Origin: Melioribacteraceae bacterium
Lineage (GTDB): Bacteria; Bacteroidota; Ignavibacteria; Ignavibacteriales; Melioribacteraceae
Direction of reading: 5' to 3'
Assembly (NCBI GenBank): GCA_023230485.1
Contig: JALNXG010000005.1
Coordinates: forward strand, 28,333-92,332
Length of the DNA: 64,000 bases
Shown: piece by piece, positions 1 through 9,235 of the stretch
Numbering within the stretch: position 1 is the stretch's first letter
Layout: every line of letters starts with the position of its first letter
Translations under genes and position numbers: made by a program
Notes under the pieces: model-generated
The model's input: the letters and a program-made list of their open reading frames with translations, nothing else
Told to the model about the DNA's origin: nothing
The model's database searches: none

Positions 1-660
1 ACAACCGCTGCGGTTATTGGCTCTGCATTAGTACTATTATTAATAACAGTCGCAGCAAAAAAAGTTAGTAGTAATGTAACTCTTTTGATTCTTGGTCTTA
101 TGATTGGTCATATTATCGGTGCACTTGAAAGCATTCTAAAATATTTCTCGGCTCCTGAAAATCTTCAAGGATATATAATTTGGGGAATGGGTAATTTTGG
201 CAATGTGCTTTGGAAAGATCTTTATTTCTTAGTCCCTATAATTTTTCTTGGACTTGCCGGCGCTTATGTTTTATCTAAACAGTTGAATTTGTTGTTACTT
301 GGTGAGCATTACGCATTAAGTATGGGCGCAAATATCAAATTATTACGCTTTTTATTAATCATAATCGGCGGATTATTAGCCGGTATAATTACGGCATTTT
401 GCGGGCCGATTGCCTTTATCGGTATTGCCGTACCACAAATTACTAGAAATCTACTTCATGAATCCGATCATAAAAAATTAATTCCCGCCGTTGCTCTTGT
501 AGGCAGTATACTTACTCTGGTGTGCGATATAATTGCTCAGATGCCGGGCGGTGAGCAAACTCTTCCGATTAACGTTGTTACTTCTCTTGTCGGTGCTCCT
601 GTTGTAATATGGATTATTTTGCAGCAGCGAAAAATTAAACATACTTTCGCAATGGATTAA
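1..660 (+). CDS. FecCD-family ABC transporter permease, 3' part
   Basis: The frame is open from base 1, so the true start lies before the window and only about the last 219 residues are seen. The protein is very hydrophobic with several membrane segments, and the stretch reading GGLLAGIITAFCGPIAFIGI followed by VPQITRNLL is the typical conserved C-terminal part of FecCD/BtuC permeases, which form the inner-membrane channel for ferric siderophores, haem or cobalamin. The stop is one base before the ATG of the ATPase gene, so the two are surely one operon. The substrate cannot be told from this fragment; the binding protein and outer-membrane receptor would be upstream, outside the window. Confidence 0.93.
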   Translation, partial: TTAAVIGSALVLLLITVAAKKVSSNVTLLILGLMIGHIIGALESILKYFSAPENLQGYIIWGMGNFGNVLWKDLYFLVPIIFLGLAGAYVLSKQLNLLLLGEHYALSMGANIKLLRFLLIIIGGLLAGIITAFCGPIAFIGIAVPQITRNLLHESDHKKLIPAVALVGSILTLVCDIIAQMPGGEQTLPINVVTSLVGAPVVIWIILQQRKIKHTFAMD

Positions 661-661
661 T

Positions 662-1438
662 ATGAAAATAGAAAACTTGACAATCGGATATAAAAGAAAG
701 AAAGAACCTGATACGATTTTATTGAAAGATGTAAATCTTTCAATTAATAGTGGGGAGTTAATCTGTCTAATCGGTCCTAATGGATGTGGTAAATCAACTT
801 TCTTGAGGACGATAGCAGGTATCCAAACACCTTTAGCTGGTGAAATTAAAATAAATGGCAAATCTATTTATGATTTTGATCGCTCAGAATTGGCTCGTTC
901 ATTAAGTATTGTTTTAACGGAAAATTTTAATATCGGAAGTGCTTCAGTTTATTCGATAGTAAGCATGGGAAGATATCCGCATAATAATTGGCTTGGTGTT
1001 CTTAGAGAAGAAGATTTTGAGATTGTGGATACTGTTTTAAAGATAACGGGACTAACGAAGTTTTGGGATAAAGATATTTTAGAATTAAGTGATGGATTTA
1101 GGCAGAAAGTAATGATTGCGCGCTCTCTTGCCCAAAAAACCCCAATAATATTATTAGATGAACCGACTGCATTTCTTGATATTCCAAATAAATTGGAAAT
1201 TCTGAGTTTATTAAAAAAATTAACTCTTGATGAAGGAATATCAATTTTACTTTCCACTCACGATTTAGATTTAGCCGTCCAGTTTACTGATTTACTCTGG
1301 TTTATTACAGAGCAAAATTCGATTGATATAGAAACACCCGAAACAATTTCCACAAATGAAAAATTTCTAAAATCATTTAGTGCGAATGGTTTTAATTATG
1401 ATCCCGAACGTAGTATCTTTAGAAATTTCAAAAAATAA
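662..1438 (+). CDS. ABC transporter ATP-binding protein, FecE/BtuD type
   Basis: 258 residues, the size of an iron-siderophore/B12 importer ATPase. Visible motifs: Walker A GPNGCGKST (about 38-46), an LSDGF signature (142-146) in place of the usual LSGGQ, Walker B IILLDEPTA (about 162-170) and the H-loop STHD (about 198-201). It should energise the FecCD permease encoded one base upstream by hydrolysing ATP at the inner face of the membrane. The stop codon abuts directly the stop codon of the convergent kinase gene, so no separate intergenic terminator fits there. Family call is firm; the transported chelate is unknown. Confidence 0.94.
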   Translation: MKIENLTIGYKRKKEPDTILLKDVNLSINSGELICLIGPNGCGKSTFLRTIAGIQTPLAGEIKINGKSIYDFDRSELARSLSIVLTENFNIGSASVYSIVSMGRYPHNNWLGVLREEDFEIVDTVLKITGLTKFWDKDILELSDGFRQKVMIARSLAQKTPIILLDEPTAFLDIPNKLEILSLLKKLTLDEGISILLSTHDLDLAVQFTDLLWFITEQNSIDIETPETISTNEKFLKSFSANGFNYDPERSIFRNFKK

Positions 1439-4400
1439 TTATATTATTCTCAAATTAATAATTATAGTAGTTCCTGTGTTGAGGTTCGATTCAATAGAAA
1501 TAGTTCCGTAATATTTTTCTACGGTCTCTTTTACGAAAGATAATCCAAATCCTTGTCCATTTGCCTTCGTAGAAAATCCCTTTTGAAATATATATTTTAG
1601 ATTCTCTTCACTAATCCCTGATGCATTATCCTTTACACATATTAAAAGATGTCCTTGTTTATTTATGATAGTAATCGAAATTAAATTTTTATCTGATGTG
1701 CTATCAGTATATGCCTCAATTGAGTTCTGAATCAAAATTGAGATACATTTTTCTAACTCGTCTTTATCGATAAAGAGCTTAATAAAATGCTCTGTTTGGT
1801 TATACATCTCTAATTGATAATGACTGTTCCCAGAGTCTCCATATTTGCTTTTGATAATTCTTAGAACTTCATCGATTGAACAGTTTATACTATTGTGAAT
1901 CAATCGTGTAAGATTTACAATCTCTTGCTTTAGTTTTTCTATCTTTTCAATACAATCATCTTTTGAGATTTTTATTCTTTTTAAATCTGTTTCGGACAAT
2001 TCAGCTTTTAATTTTTCAGATATTTCGAAAATTTCACGTGATAATGTTTTTAGGGTTGGTCCTTCGTTTATAAATCTCTTATCAAACCGAAGTAAATTTG
2101 TAAGATCAGAAATCGTAATTAATGATTTGAATGCACTCTCATTATATTCATTTATGATAGAATTGAACCGTTCAAGAAAAACTTGGTCTTCAAAATCGAT
2201 TGAATTATAATTTTTCAGAAAAAGTGAAAGTCTATTTAAGTTCATCGCAGACGCTTCACCATGATAGAATCCTTGAAGTTTTTTTAGGAGTTTATCAAGA
2301 ATATTCATTCCACTTAATTTTTTTGATTCATTATTTTTGAGTAAAATTAAACTTATTGGTATGGAAACTAAAGATATAAAAAAAGCCAAGAAATCTTCCA
2401 TGAAAATGTTTCGGGTATTTGTAATCCAATCACTATTATTTGGATAAATGCTATTCGCAATCTTAATTACGATTATAGTAAATAAATATGTACTCAAACA
2501 GATTAGTCCCAAATTAAAAATCTGTTTTTTAGAAACTGTACTAAAAAATGGAAACCGATTTTGTACGGAATTATTCCTTAGAAGAATAATAAAAAAATAA
2601 AATAATGGTATGATCAATAATAATTTTAGAATTTCAGATAAAAATGAAGAACTTAATATGCATCTTTTTAAGTTTTTTAGTGAAATAAAATAGATCTCTG
2701 ATAGCCCTTTATGTTCATGAATATCATAATGCAAACCAGCATTAACAAATAACTCTATTTGGATTTTACTTTTGGGAAAGGTAACCACTAATTTATATTT
2801 ACCTTCCCCTCTGCCAATTCCGAAATGTTGAATTTTAGAACCTGAGCTTGCATATCCGCTATTACTATTTATTTCCCTAAAGCCAATTAAGTTATTGTCT
2901 GAATATAAGTATATCTTAGCCCCGATAGCACTTCTATTACTTTCTGAACCAATAACTTTTATGGATATAAAATTTTTGTATTTATTATCAGTGTTAAGGT
3001 TGTTATGCAAAAGCTGTAACTTACCATCCACCTGCCCAATAAGAAGATCAATATCTCCATCATTTCTTATGTCGAGCGTCGCGATCCCGGAAAATGAACC
3101 TGATACTTCCGCATTATGCAAGTCAAATAAAATTGGTTCGGTAAATTTTTTAAATTGTGGTATTTCATTTTTAATCTCTTTATTAAAATAAATAACAACG
3201 TTTTTTATATTTGTAAAAGCAAGATCGAGAAATGAATCATTATTAAAGTCGGCAGCCACAGCACCATATGTAAAGTATTTCCCTTCAAGTCCACTCTTTG
3301 AAGTTACATCATTAAAAACCCCTTTCCCATTATTTATAAATAGATTATTTCCAGTGCCCCTATTCCCAACAAATAGATCAAGATCACCATCATTATCAAA
3401 ATCTGCAAATATAGCGGAGTTAGTACGTTTCATTATTCCACAGCCTGTTCCGCTTTCCTTTGTTATATCCTTAAATGTACCATTACCATTATTTAGATAA
3501 AGTTTATTTTCTTTTTGCCAATTGCAAAGATAAATATCAAGATAGCCATCATTATTTACGTCTCCCATTATAGTAGTTAGTCCGCCATAATGACTTCTCA
3601 AACCGCTTCCGTTGGTTTTCTCAATAAAATTTCTTCCTTCACAGTTAATAAATAGGTGATTAGTATGTAGGTAACTTGTAGTAAAATAATCGAGATAACC
3701 ATCATTATTAATATCGCCTAAGGATGCTGATTCACTTCTATGAATGTTTATATTCAGATTAAATTCAGTGGTACAATCTCGAAAATATCCTTTACCATTA
3801 TTTATATAAAGTGTATTCGGTCCCTCAAGATAAGTTACAATTAAATCTTCTGAACCCGATTCATCAATATCCCCCGCTACAACACCTAAATCGAGTTCAT
3901 ATGCACCTTCCTTATTTTTTCTTCCCTCTAATCCAATTTTTTCCGTCGTATTACTTAGATAAGGGTCTTCAAAATTTAGGAAATTATTAAAAAAACGATT
4001 GTTGTCGTAAATGTCTATGGCATAAATATCTTCCTTATTATCACCATTAAAATCACTAACTGCAATGCCATATACTGAGGAAGGTATAGGAAAATCAGTC
4101 AACGCGAAAAAATTGGTTCTCGGTTTATTCTCTCTTTGATTCTCGTTTTGGCTAGTTAGTTTTTTATTTATAACAATTATTGAATCAAGTGCAGCAATTA
4201 TTTCTCCATTGTTATATAAAAATGAATATTGAATTGGTTTAGGAAGACTTACTACAGTTGACCAATTCTGATTAAATGGTTTATTGTCAGATAAATCCTT
4301 GCAAATTATCGCACCGAAATTGGAGGCATAGACAAAATTATTTTTAGTTAATATGATGTTATGGAGTGTCTGAGGGCTTATTCTTAATTTATTATCAATA

Positions 4401-5263
4401 AAAAGATTATCGAAAGTCTCGAAAGAATAACTATTATTTATATTTCGATAATAGCAAAGCAGACTATCTTTTTTAAATATACCACTTTCCAAATTTCCAT
4501 AGCAACGATAGGAGTATGCGCTATATGCATATTTAATTTCTTCCGGCTTCAAAATCGGATTTGGGAATTCAATCACTTTTTTTAGTGATGAATAATTATC
4601 ACTACTATCAAGCGAATAAAGATCATCAAGCGAATTGAAAAGGACTTTATTTCCCTCTTCACTATTCTTTACTAATTGAATGCCATACCCCGGGTTTAAA
4701 TCAATGGTATGGTGTTCATTTTTAAAACTAATTTTATTTTTCCGCAATATAGAAATTATTTGATATTCCATAGTCCCGAGTAATATAAATTTATCGTTAC
4801 CAATATATTTTATCCCGACTATGTTTTCCGTTACGAGATTATCAATTTCAATTTTCTCTCCTAATTGGAAATTTCCATCACTAATGCTAAAAGGAATATA
4901 GTAAAGTTTTATTGTGTATTCTTCTGAATGTAAACCAAGAATCAGATATGAGTGGTCTCCGGAAATTGCTACATCGCCAATCCTATCTTTAGCACTTGAA
5001 TATATTATTTTACAATCTTTGCCATTAAAAAAAATCACATCTTTTATCGATTGCCAAAATGAATATTCACCATAGCTATCTATGAATTTAATTACTACTG
5101 AATTAGGTAGGGGGATTGTTTTTGTGATATTCCAATTGGATATACTTCTCTCTAAATTTAAACTTTCTTTTATAGTAATATCCGGTTCTTTTTCTTTGCA
5201 TGAAAAAGTGAAGAAAAGTAAAAACATAAAAAGGATATTAATATATAAGCTCGATTTTTTCAT
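1439..5263 (-). CDS. Sensor histidine kinase with extracytoplasmic FG-GAP/VCBS repeats and ASPIC/UnbV domain
   Basis: 1274 residues from the ATG at 5263; an upstream TTG at 5293 is possible, but only the ATG puts a signal peptide at the very N-terminus (MKKSSLYIN..., then a hydrophobic run ending in FSC, a likely lipoprotein-type or Sec signal). In 5293-based numbering: a beta-propeller-like region (about 50-400); about seven FG-GAP/VCBS repeats (about 410-770) with calcium-type loops such as DINNDGYLD, DVNNDGYLD and DFDNDGDLD; an ASPIC/UnbV module (about 784-865, with GYASSGSKIQHFGIGRGEG); three membrane segments (about 884-985); a long helical linker; and a HATPase_c domain (about 1190-1281) with N box IQNSIEAY, G1 DNASGI and G2 GQGFGLSF. 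The phospho-accepting His is not certain; H in LTRLIHNSI is a candidate. The partner is probably the NtrC-type regulator encoded just upstream on the same strand. Ligand unknown; FG-GAP/ASPIC modules are normally found in secreted proteins, which makes this fusion unusual. Confidence 0.88.
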   Translation of the reverse strand: MKKSSLYINILFMFLLFFTFSCKEKEPDITIKESLNLERSISNWNITKTIPLPNSVVIKFIDSYGEYSFWQSIKDVIFFNGKDCKIIYSSAKDRIGDVAISGDHSYLILGLHSEEYTIKLYYIPFSISDGNFQLGEKIEIDNLVTENIVGIKYIGNDKFILLGTMEYQIISILRKNKISFKNEHHTIDLNPGYGIQLVKNSEEGNKVLFNSLDDLYSLDSSDNYSSLKKVIEFPNPILKPEEIKYAYSAYSYRCYGNLESGIFKKDSLLCYYRNINNSYSFETFDNLFIDNKLRISPQTLHNIILTKNNFVYASNFGAIICKDLSDNKPFNQNWSTVVSLPKPIQYSFLYNNGEIIAALDSIIVINKKLTSQNENQRENKPRTNFFALTDFPIPSSVYGIAVSDFNGDNKEDIYAIDIYDNNRFFNNFLNFEDPYLSNTTEKIGLEGRKNKEGAYELDLGVVAGDIDESGSEDLIVTYLEGPNTLYINNGKGYFRDCTTEFNLNINIHRSESASLGDINNDGYLDYFTTSYLHTNHLFINCEGRNFIEKTNGSGLRSHYGGLTTIMGDVNNDGYLDIYLCNWQKENKLYLNNGNGTFKDITKESGTGCGIMKRTNSAIFADFDNDGDLDLFVGNRGTGNNLFINNGKGVFNDVTSKSGLEGKYFTYGAVAADFNNDSFLDLAFTNIKNVVIYFNKEIKNEIPQFKKFTEPILFDLHNAEVSGSFSGIATLDIRNDGDIDLLIGQVDGKLQLLHNNLNTDNKYKNFISIKVIGSESNRSAIGAKIYLYSDNNLIGFREINSNSGYASSGSKIQHFGIGRGEGKYKLVVTFPKSKIQIELFVNAGLHYDIHEHKGLSEIYFISLKNLKRCILSSSFLSEILKLLLIIPLFYFFIILLRNNSVQNRFPFFSTVSKKQIFNLGLICLSTYLFTIIVIKIANSIYPNNSDWITNTRNIFMEDFLAFFISLVSIPISLILLKNNESKKLSGMNILDKLLKKLQGFYHGEASAMNLNRLSLFLKNYNSIDFEDQVFLERFNSIINEYNESAFKSLITISDLTNLLRFDKRFINEGPTLKTLSREIFEISEKLKAELSETDLKRIKISKDDCIEKIEKLKQEIVNLTRLIHNSINCSIDEVLRIIKSKYGDSGNSHYQLEMYNQTEHFIKLFIDKDELEKCISILIQNSIEAYTDSTSDKNLISITIINKQGHLLICVKDNASGISEENLKYIFQKGFSTKANGQGFGLSFVKETVEKYYGTISIESNLNTGTTIIINLRII

Positions 5264-5354
5264 CGGTAGTTCAATTTTTACATGATATCGCAATAATCAA
5301 GCCATATCATAAAATCTGATTTTGGATTGATTTTTAACTATTAGAAAAGGAACT

Positions 5355-5391
5355 GTAAACTAAAGTTGCGGCGAATGCAACTTTAGTTTAC
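5355..5391 (-). terminator. Probable Rho-independent terminator after the NtrC-type regulator
   Basis: A perfect 15-bp inverted repeat (5355-5369 with 5377-5391) around a 7-base loop, starting 5 bases past the stop codon of the minus-strand regulator. Read on the minus strand the hairpin is followed by a moderately T-rich stretch (AGTTCCTTTTC). It would separate transcription of the regulator from the downstream kinase gene, so that the kinase either is read through at a lower level or has its own promoter. Confidence 0.7.
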
Positions 5392-5395
5392 ACTA

Positions 5396-6751
5396 TTACT
5401 TCAATCCAATTTCTTTTAGTACTTTATCTAATCCCGCACGGCTAATGCCTGCTTTTTCTGCTGCCTTTGTTAAATTATTACTTGTGGATTCTAAGAGTTC
5501 ATTAAAATACCTAATCTTAAAATTCCTTTTTGCATCATCATAATTAAAACTATCATAGTAAGTAAAATTCAATTTCTTGTATGTATTTGAATTACTCGAT
5601 ACATCGCTGAGAGAAATGATATTTGAATTTTCATTAACCTGGACAATAGTTTTGATTAGGAAATTTTCCAATTCCCTTACGTTGCCAAACCAATTTTGCG
5701 ATTCTAGAAATTTAATAGTTTGGTTTTCTAAATCGAGATTTCTATTTAGTAATCGTTCAGAGTGTTTTGCGATAAAATATTTTGATAAAGGTTCTATATC
5801 TTCCTTTCTTTCGCGTAAGGGTGGTATATCAATAACAATTGTTCCGATTCGATAATAAAAATCAGAACGCATCTTGGAGTGTTTTACTTTTTCCTCCAAA
5901 TTTTCATTTGTAGCAGAAATTATTCTTAAGTTTAATTTTTGTTCATCACCTGAAGAGCCGACTTTATTAATAGTCTTGTATTGAAAAAATTGTAATAGTT
6001 TTAGTTGGATTGCTTCACTGATTGAAGAAATTTCCGGCAAATAAATAGTGCCATTATCTGCAGTTTGAAATTTTCCAATTACAGTTTTATCAGCACCCGT
6101 GAATGCACCTTTTTCATAACCAAAAAGTTCTGATTCTAAAAGCTGTTCATTAATACTCGAAAGGGGAATAGGAATAAAAATTTTGTTCTTTATATTACTC
6201 CTTCTGAATATCTCGTAGGCTATTAAATCTTTTCCAACTCCTGATTCTCCCTTTAGTAAAATATCGCAATCAATCTTCGAATATTTATCGATTAATTCAT
6301 TTATCTTATTCATCTGTTCAGATCTAAAAACAAAACTGTTTTGCTGAGTTGAAATAACTTGGTTTAGATAATCTACTTTATTATTAAGGTCATTTCTCTC
6401 GAGTGCGTTTCTTATTTTCTGACTTAGGATTTCGATATTAAAATCTTTTTGAATATAATCATAAGCACCTAGGCGAATAGAATTCACTACTGTTTCAATC
6501 TCACCTGAATCTGATACAATAATAATAGGCGGATACTTTATCTTCTGAGCATTTAAAGCATTAAGAACATCCAGCCCAGTCATATCCGGCATTTTAATGT
6601 CTAATAGTATAGCAGTAAAATTGCCTTTCTTTATCTGTTCTATCCCTTCTCTACCATTAATTGCTGCAGTAACTTTGTATTTTTTTTGAAGTAAAAGAGA
6701 GATGTCCTTAAGGAAGGGGATACTATCATCAATTATAAGAAGCTTTTCCAT
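5396..6751 (-). CDS. NtrC-family sigma-54-dependent response regulator
   Basis: 451 residues, full NtrC architecture. Receiver domain (about 1-115) with acidic pocket D8-D9, phospho-acceptor D51 (LLDIKMP) and the conserved Lys in YIQKD. AAA+ domain (about 140-370) with Walker A GESGVGKD and the sigma-54 contact loop GAFTGA (ELFGYEKGAFTGAD). C-terminal Fis-type helix-turn-helix (LTKAAEKAGISRAGLDKVL). Odd point: the Walker B region reads NGTIYLPEISS, with Pro where the family has Asp (FLDEI), which could impair ATP hydrolysis. It is probably the partner of the large FG-GAP kinase encoded downstream. Start ATG at 6751 opens directly on the receiver beta-strand. Confidence 0.93.
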   Translation of the reverse strand: MEKLLIIDDSIPFLKDISLLLQKKYKVTAAINGREGIEQIKKGNFTAILLDIKMPDMTGLDVLNALNAQKIKYPPIIIVSDSGEIETVVNSIRLGAYDYIQKDFNIEILSQKIRNALERNDLNNKVDYLNQVISTQQNSFVFRSEQMNKINELIDKYSKIDCDILLKGESGVGKDLIAYEIFRRSNIKNKIFIPIPLSSINEQLLESELFGYEKGAFTGADKTVIGKFQTADNGTIYLPEISSISEAIQLKLLQFFQYKTINKVGSSGDEQKLNLRIISATNENLEEKVKHSKMRSDFYYRIGTIVIDIPPLRERKEDIEPLSKYFIAKHSERLLNRNLDLENQTIKFLESQNWFGNVRELENFLIKTIVQVNENSNIISLSDVSSNSNTYKKLNFTYYDSFNYDDAKRNFKIRYFNELLESTSNNLTKAAEKAGISRAGLDKVLKEIGLK

Positions 6752-6877
6752 CTACGCTCCAAAGTGATAAAAAAGATACTTGATTATCTTATTCATTAAT
6801 ATAAAGATTTTAGAAATTAGATTCATTTATTATTTCTTTCTTGACATTTAGTTCAAAAAAATGAAATTTTAGATTAC

Positions 6878-6897
6878 TAAAGTAAACCTTAAAGTAA
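6878..6897. promoter_or_regulatory. Candidate LacI-type operator in front of the regulator gene
   Basis: The two half-sites read TAAAGTAAAC and, from the other strand, TTACTTTAAG, matching with mismatches the TTnAnTwAAC half-site shared by three other sites in this window. It sits 21 bp upstream of the lacI-type ATG and downstream of a TTGACA element at 6841-6846, a position suited to autorepression. Centre is CC rather than CG, so this is the weakest of the four sites. Confidence 0.45.
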
Positions 6898-6918
6898 TGT
6901 CCAATTCAGGTGAGGAAA

Positions 6919-7956
6919 ATGAGAGATAAAGCAATAACACTTAACGATATAGCAAAAAAATTAAATGTTTCGACAGTTACAGTTTCTAAAGCTCTTAGAA
7001 ATCATCCAGATATTTCAATAGGTACAACAAAAGAGATAAAAAGGATTGCGGAAGAATTGGGTTACACGCCAAATATTATGGCACGTAATCTTTCGGCACG
7101 TCATTCTAATACTATTGGTGTTGTTGTCCCAAAAATTGCTCACTTCTTTTTTGGCTCTATAATTGAAAATATTTATGATATCGCATTCGCAAACAATTAT
7201 GAAATTATTCTTATGGTATCAGAAGAAAAAGCCGAAAGAGAAAAAAAACATATTCAAACTCTTATGGCTATGAAAGTCGATGGAATTATAATCTCTATAA
7301 CTCAAGAGACAAAAGATTTAGAGATTTTTGAAACCGTGAGAAAAAGAGGAGTTCCATTAGTTTTTATTGATCGTGTACCAGAAATCCAAAATGTAAATGC
7401 AGTACTTATAAATGATAAGTTAGGTGCATTCAAAGCTATTGAACATGCGATCAAAATTGGTTATAGAAAAATTGGACATTTCGCCGGTTATACAGATATC
7501 AATATTGGACGGAATAGGATGAATGGTTTTAAAGAAGCGATGAATAAATACAAAGTAGAGATAAATCCTGATTGGGTAATTGAAGGTGGTTTCGGAGAAA
7601 ATTATGGCTATGAAAGTTTTATGAAACTTTATAAAGCAAAAAATCTCCCCGATCTTATTTTTACTGTTTCATATCCGGTTGCTCTGGGCGTTTATATGGC
7701 AGCTTCAGAAGTCGGTCTAAAAATTCCAAACGATCTAGATGTAATCTGTTTTGGAAATGCTAAAGTGCAAAAATTTCTTTCTCCACCATTAAGTTGCGTT
7801 GATCAACCCACGGATATAATTGCTTTAGAGGCTATGACTATTTTATTAGAAAATATTGAGAAGAGAGATGAAGGTTTTACTCCAATTAAAAAAATAATTG
7901 ATACAGATTTAATCTTACGCGGGACTTGTATTGGAAATGGAAAAAATCATGATTAA
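6919..7956 (+). CDS. LacI-family transcriptional regulator
   Basis: 345 residues. N-terminal LacI helix-turn-helix ITLNDIAKKLNVSTVTVSKA with the hinge helix NIMARNLSARHSNTIGVVVP, then a periplasmic-binding-protein-like effector domain to the end. Start: a GTG at 6910 is in frame, but AGGTGAGG (6908-6915) is a strong ribosome-binding site correctly spaced for the ATG at 6919, so that start is chosen. It should repress or activate the sugar genes that follow, with a sugar acid or oligosaccharide as effector (inference). Four similar palindromes, one in front of this gene, are candidate operators. The following oxidoreductase gene overlaps its end. Confidence 0.95.
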   Translation: MRDKAITLNDIAKKLNVSTVTVSKALRNHPDISIGTTKEIKRIAEELGYTPNIMARNLSARHSNTIGVVVPKIAHFFFGSIIENIYDIAFANNYEIILMVSEEKAEREKKHIQTLMAMKVDGIIISITQETKDLEIFETVRKRGVPLVFIDRVPEIQNVNAVLINDKLGAFKAIEHAIKIGYRKIGHFAGYTDINIGRNRMNGFKEAMNKYKVEINPDWVIEGGFGENYGYESFMKLYKAKNLPDLIFTVSYPVALGVYMAASEVGLKIPNDLDVICFGNAKVQKFLSPPLSCVDQPTDIIALEAMTILLENIEKRDEGFTPIKKIIDTDLILRGTCIGNGKNHD

Positions 7957-8923
7957 ATGGGGCATGATCGGTTGCGGTGATGTAACTGAAAGAAAAAGCG
8001 GTCCCGCTTTTAATAAAGTAGATAATTCGGAACTTATTGCTGTTATGTCCAGAACATATTCGAAAGTAAAAGATTATGCCGAAAGACATAAAATAGATTT
8101 TTATACAGATAAAATTGATGACCTATTAAAGATCAATGAGATCAATGCAATTTATATAGCAACTCCTCCTGATAGTCACTTATACTATACTAAGTTAGTA
8201 GCCGAAGCAGGTAAACACGTTTATGTAGAAAAACCGATGGCTCTAGATTATTCGGAGTGTTTAGAAATGATTGATGTTTGTAAGAAAAATGATGTAAAAT
8301 TATTTCCTGCATATTATAGAAGGCGACTACCAAAATTTATCAAAGTAAAAGAATTAATTGAAGCGAAATCAATTGGCGAAATTAAACATATATTGATTGA
8401 ATTAATTTCTCCACCTCACCAACAAGATTTACAAAAAGAAAATCTCCCATGGCGTGTTAAGCCAGAATATTCAGGTGGCGGATACTTTATGGATATGGGT
8501 TCTCATCAACTTGATTTAGTTGATTATTATTTTGGTGAAATAAAAGATGTTTCTGCTTCTGTAAAAAACTATTCCGGTTTGTATCCTGCTGATGATTATG
8601 TATCCGGACGATTTATTACTGATTCTGGCGTTGTAATAACTGGGGTATGGGATTTTGCAGCACACACTTCTCAGGAAAAAGATTTGTTCAAAATTTCAGG
8701 AACAGAAGGCACTATAACTTTTTCATCTTTCACAACTGATGAAATAATTTTAGAAAATAAAAATGGTATCAAAAAATATTCTGAACCATTTCCCGAAAGT
8801 GTTCATTTTCATTTAATCGATTCCGTTGTTAAAGAATTATTAGGAGGCGAACCTTCTCCGAGCACCGGTGAAAGCGGAGCAAGAACAAATCTCGTTATTG
8901 ATAAAGTATATGGAAGATTGTAA
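7949..8923 (+). CDS. Gfo/Idh/MocA-family NAD(P)-dependent oxidoreductase (cytoplasmic)
   Basis: 324 residues. Begins MIKWGMIGCGDVTE, the Rossmann GxGxxx dinucleotide motif at the very N-terminus, and carries the family motif VEKPMAL (catalytic Lys in EKP) at about 97-103 and GGGYFMDMGSHQLD. Start: in-frame TTG 7931 and ATG 7937 exist upstream, but ATG 7949 gives the usual N-terminus and overlaps the regulator stop by 8 bases. No signal peptide, in contrast to the two Tat-exported relatives further on. Family members oxidise or reduce sugar or inositol hydroxyls; substrate unknown. Co-transcribed with the LacI-type gene. Confidence 0.92.
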   Translation: MIKWGMIGCGDVTERKSGPAFNKVDNSELIAVMSRTYSKVKDYAERHKIDFYTDKIDDLLKINEINAIYIATPPDSHLYYTKLVAEAGKHVYVEKPMALDYSECLEMIDVCKKNDVKLFPAYYRRRLPKFIKVKELIEAKSIGEIKHILIELISPPHQQDLQKENLPWRVKPEYSGGGYFMDMGSHQLDLVDYYFGEIKDVSASVKNYSGLYPADDYVSGRFITDSGVVITGVWDFAAHTSQEKDLFKISGTEGTITFSSFTTDEIILENKNGIKKYSEPFPESVHFHLIDSVVKELLGGEPSPSTGESGARTNLVIDKVYGRL

Positions 8924-9235
8924 GAATAAGTAATTATTAAGTCTTCGATTTCAATTACTATATTATGATTGCGAAAATCTTTACGTTACAAATTCCTAAT
9001 TCTACTTGCAAAAAGTTTCTTTTATCTCTTGTGGACTCTTTTCTATTAAAAGTCCTCATATTTTATTCCCCGCCTTTAAAAAAGATTTTTTTATTATTTC
9101 TTTTAGTATTCCTTTTTAAAAATAAAATGTCTATGTTAGATAAAGCATTAAGTAAACGTTAAATCAAATCACAGTTAATATTTTATTTATTTTTTCTTTT
9201 ATCGAATTAGAAAAAATTACAAGGAATACTATAAA
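8924..9235 (+). other. Intergenic regulatory region before the first glycan operon
   Basis: About 312 bases without a convincing gene. It contains a palindromic operator-like site (9148-9167) and a weak AAGGA ahead of the ATG at 9236. A 65-codon ORF at 8965-9162 has no ribosome-binding site, a low-complexity Phe/Leu/Lys-rich product and runs across the operator, so it is not taken as a gene. A short inverted repeat (8929-8935 with 8953-8959) is too weak and lacks a T-run. Confidence 0.6.
9148..9167. promoter_or_regulatory. Candidate LacI-type operator before the 9236 operon
   Basis: TTAAGTAAACGTTAAATCAA, a 20-bp imperfect palindrome centred on CG; half-sites TTAAGTAAAC and TTGATTTAAC. It lies 69 bp upstream of the ATG at 9236. 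It agrees with the sites at 18544 and 33967 in the TTnAnTwAAC half-site. Confidence 0.6.

Noticed and set aside
478..861. 127-codon minus-strand ORF across the FecCD/ATPase junction
   Set aside because: Antisense to two conserved transporter genes; no family features.
8929..8959. 7-bp inverted repeat after the first Gfo gene, as a terminator
   Set aside because: AT-only weak stem with a long loop and no T-run.
8965..9162. 65-codon plus-strand ORF
   Set aside because: Low-complexity product, no ribosome-binding site, and it overlaps the operator-like palindrome in front of the 9236 operon.
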